A stretch of DNA of 5,122 bases, from the NCBI GenBank assembly GCA_044345075.1, contig JBIJBU010000131.1:1-5122 (forward strand), in the 5' to 3' direction. The notes below the pieces were generated by a model. It saw only the letters and a list, made by a program, of their open reading frames with translations, made no database searches and was not told where the DNA came from. The position numbers and the translations under genes are program-made. Each line of letters opens with the position of its first letter. Within the stretch, counting starts at the first letter, position 1. This document shows positions 5,084 to 5,122 of this stretch, piece after piece. The stretch comes from CAIKZY01 sp044345075. GTDB lineage: Bacteria; Actinomycetota; Actinomycetes; S36-B12.

Positions 5084-5122
5084 AGAATCGAGACTGCTCG
5101 TAGCCGGCGGGAAGGTAGTGGA
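5081..5122 (-). CDS. ftsQ: Probable C-terminal end of FtsQ (partial)
   Basis: Thirteen codons (STTFPPATSSLDS) followed by TAA are open from the right edge on the minus strand, ending 78 nt before ftsZ. In actinobacteria the gene directly upstream of ftsZ is usually ftsQ, and its C-terminus is often a short Pro/Thr/Ser tail. The call rests on position and tail composition only; the other two frames also stay open for a while (the reading ending SRFLTSG stops at 5070-5072), so it is weak. Confidence 0.4.
   Translation of the reverse strand, partial: STTFPPATSSLDS

Overview
The window is a piece of an actinobacterial division and cell-wall (dcw) cluster. Nearly all of it is read from the minus strand, so the biological order runs from right to left. 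The case for an actinobacterium rests on the gene order ftsQ(end)-ftsZ-pgeF-yggS-sepF-yggT, the SepF N-terminus beginning MAGAMRKMAVYLGLVED, the FtsZ C-terminal peptide DDLDIPDFLK, GC-rich codons and several GTG starts. I cannot place it to genus.

Right part (about 3147-5122): the last codons of what is probably ftsQ, an AT-richer spacer with nested inverted repeats, ftsZ (GTG start, good ribosome binding site), then pgeF, which starts 2 nt after the ftsZ stop and is probably translationally coupled to it. Middle (2204-3181): a 62-codon gene of unknown function on the plus strand sits between pgeF and yggS. It overlaps the 3' end of pgeF antiparallel, and a -10-like hexamer is placed so that the message would be leaderless. 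yggS (PLP-binding protein) follows on the minus strand. Left-middle (1227-2203): two hairpins, one followed by a T run, separate yggS from sepF; sepF is followed after 8 nt by yggT.

Left part (1-1196): where divIVA commonly follows yggT in actinobacteria, this window instead has a secreted, Trp- and Cys-rich protein with a DUF1566/Lcl-like C-terminal domain. Then comes an XRE-type helix-turn-helix regulator that runs off the left edge, with a perfect operator-like dyad in its promoter region. These two genes look like an accessory insertion behind the core division genes.

FtsZ forms the Z-ring and SepF links FtsZ through its C-terminal peptide to the membrane. YggT is a small membrane protein that travels with them. 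PgeF is a peptidoglycan-editing/laccase-domain enzyme and YggS acts in PLP homeostasis. No rRNA, tRNA, CRISPR array or insertion sequence was seen. The most noteworthy points are the antisense small gene inside the cluster, the accessory secreted-protein/XRE pair in the usual divIVA place, and the dyad in front of the XRE gene.
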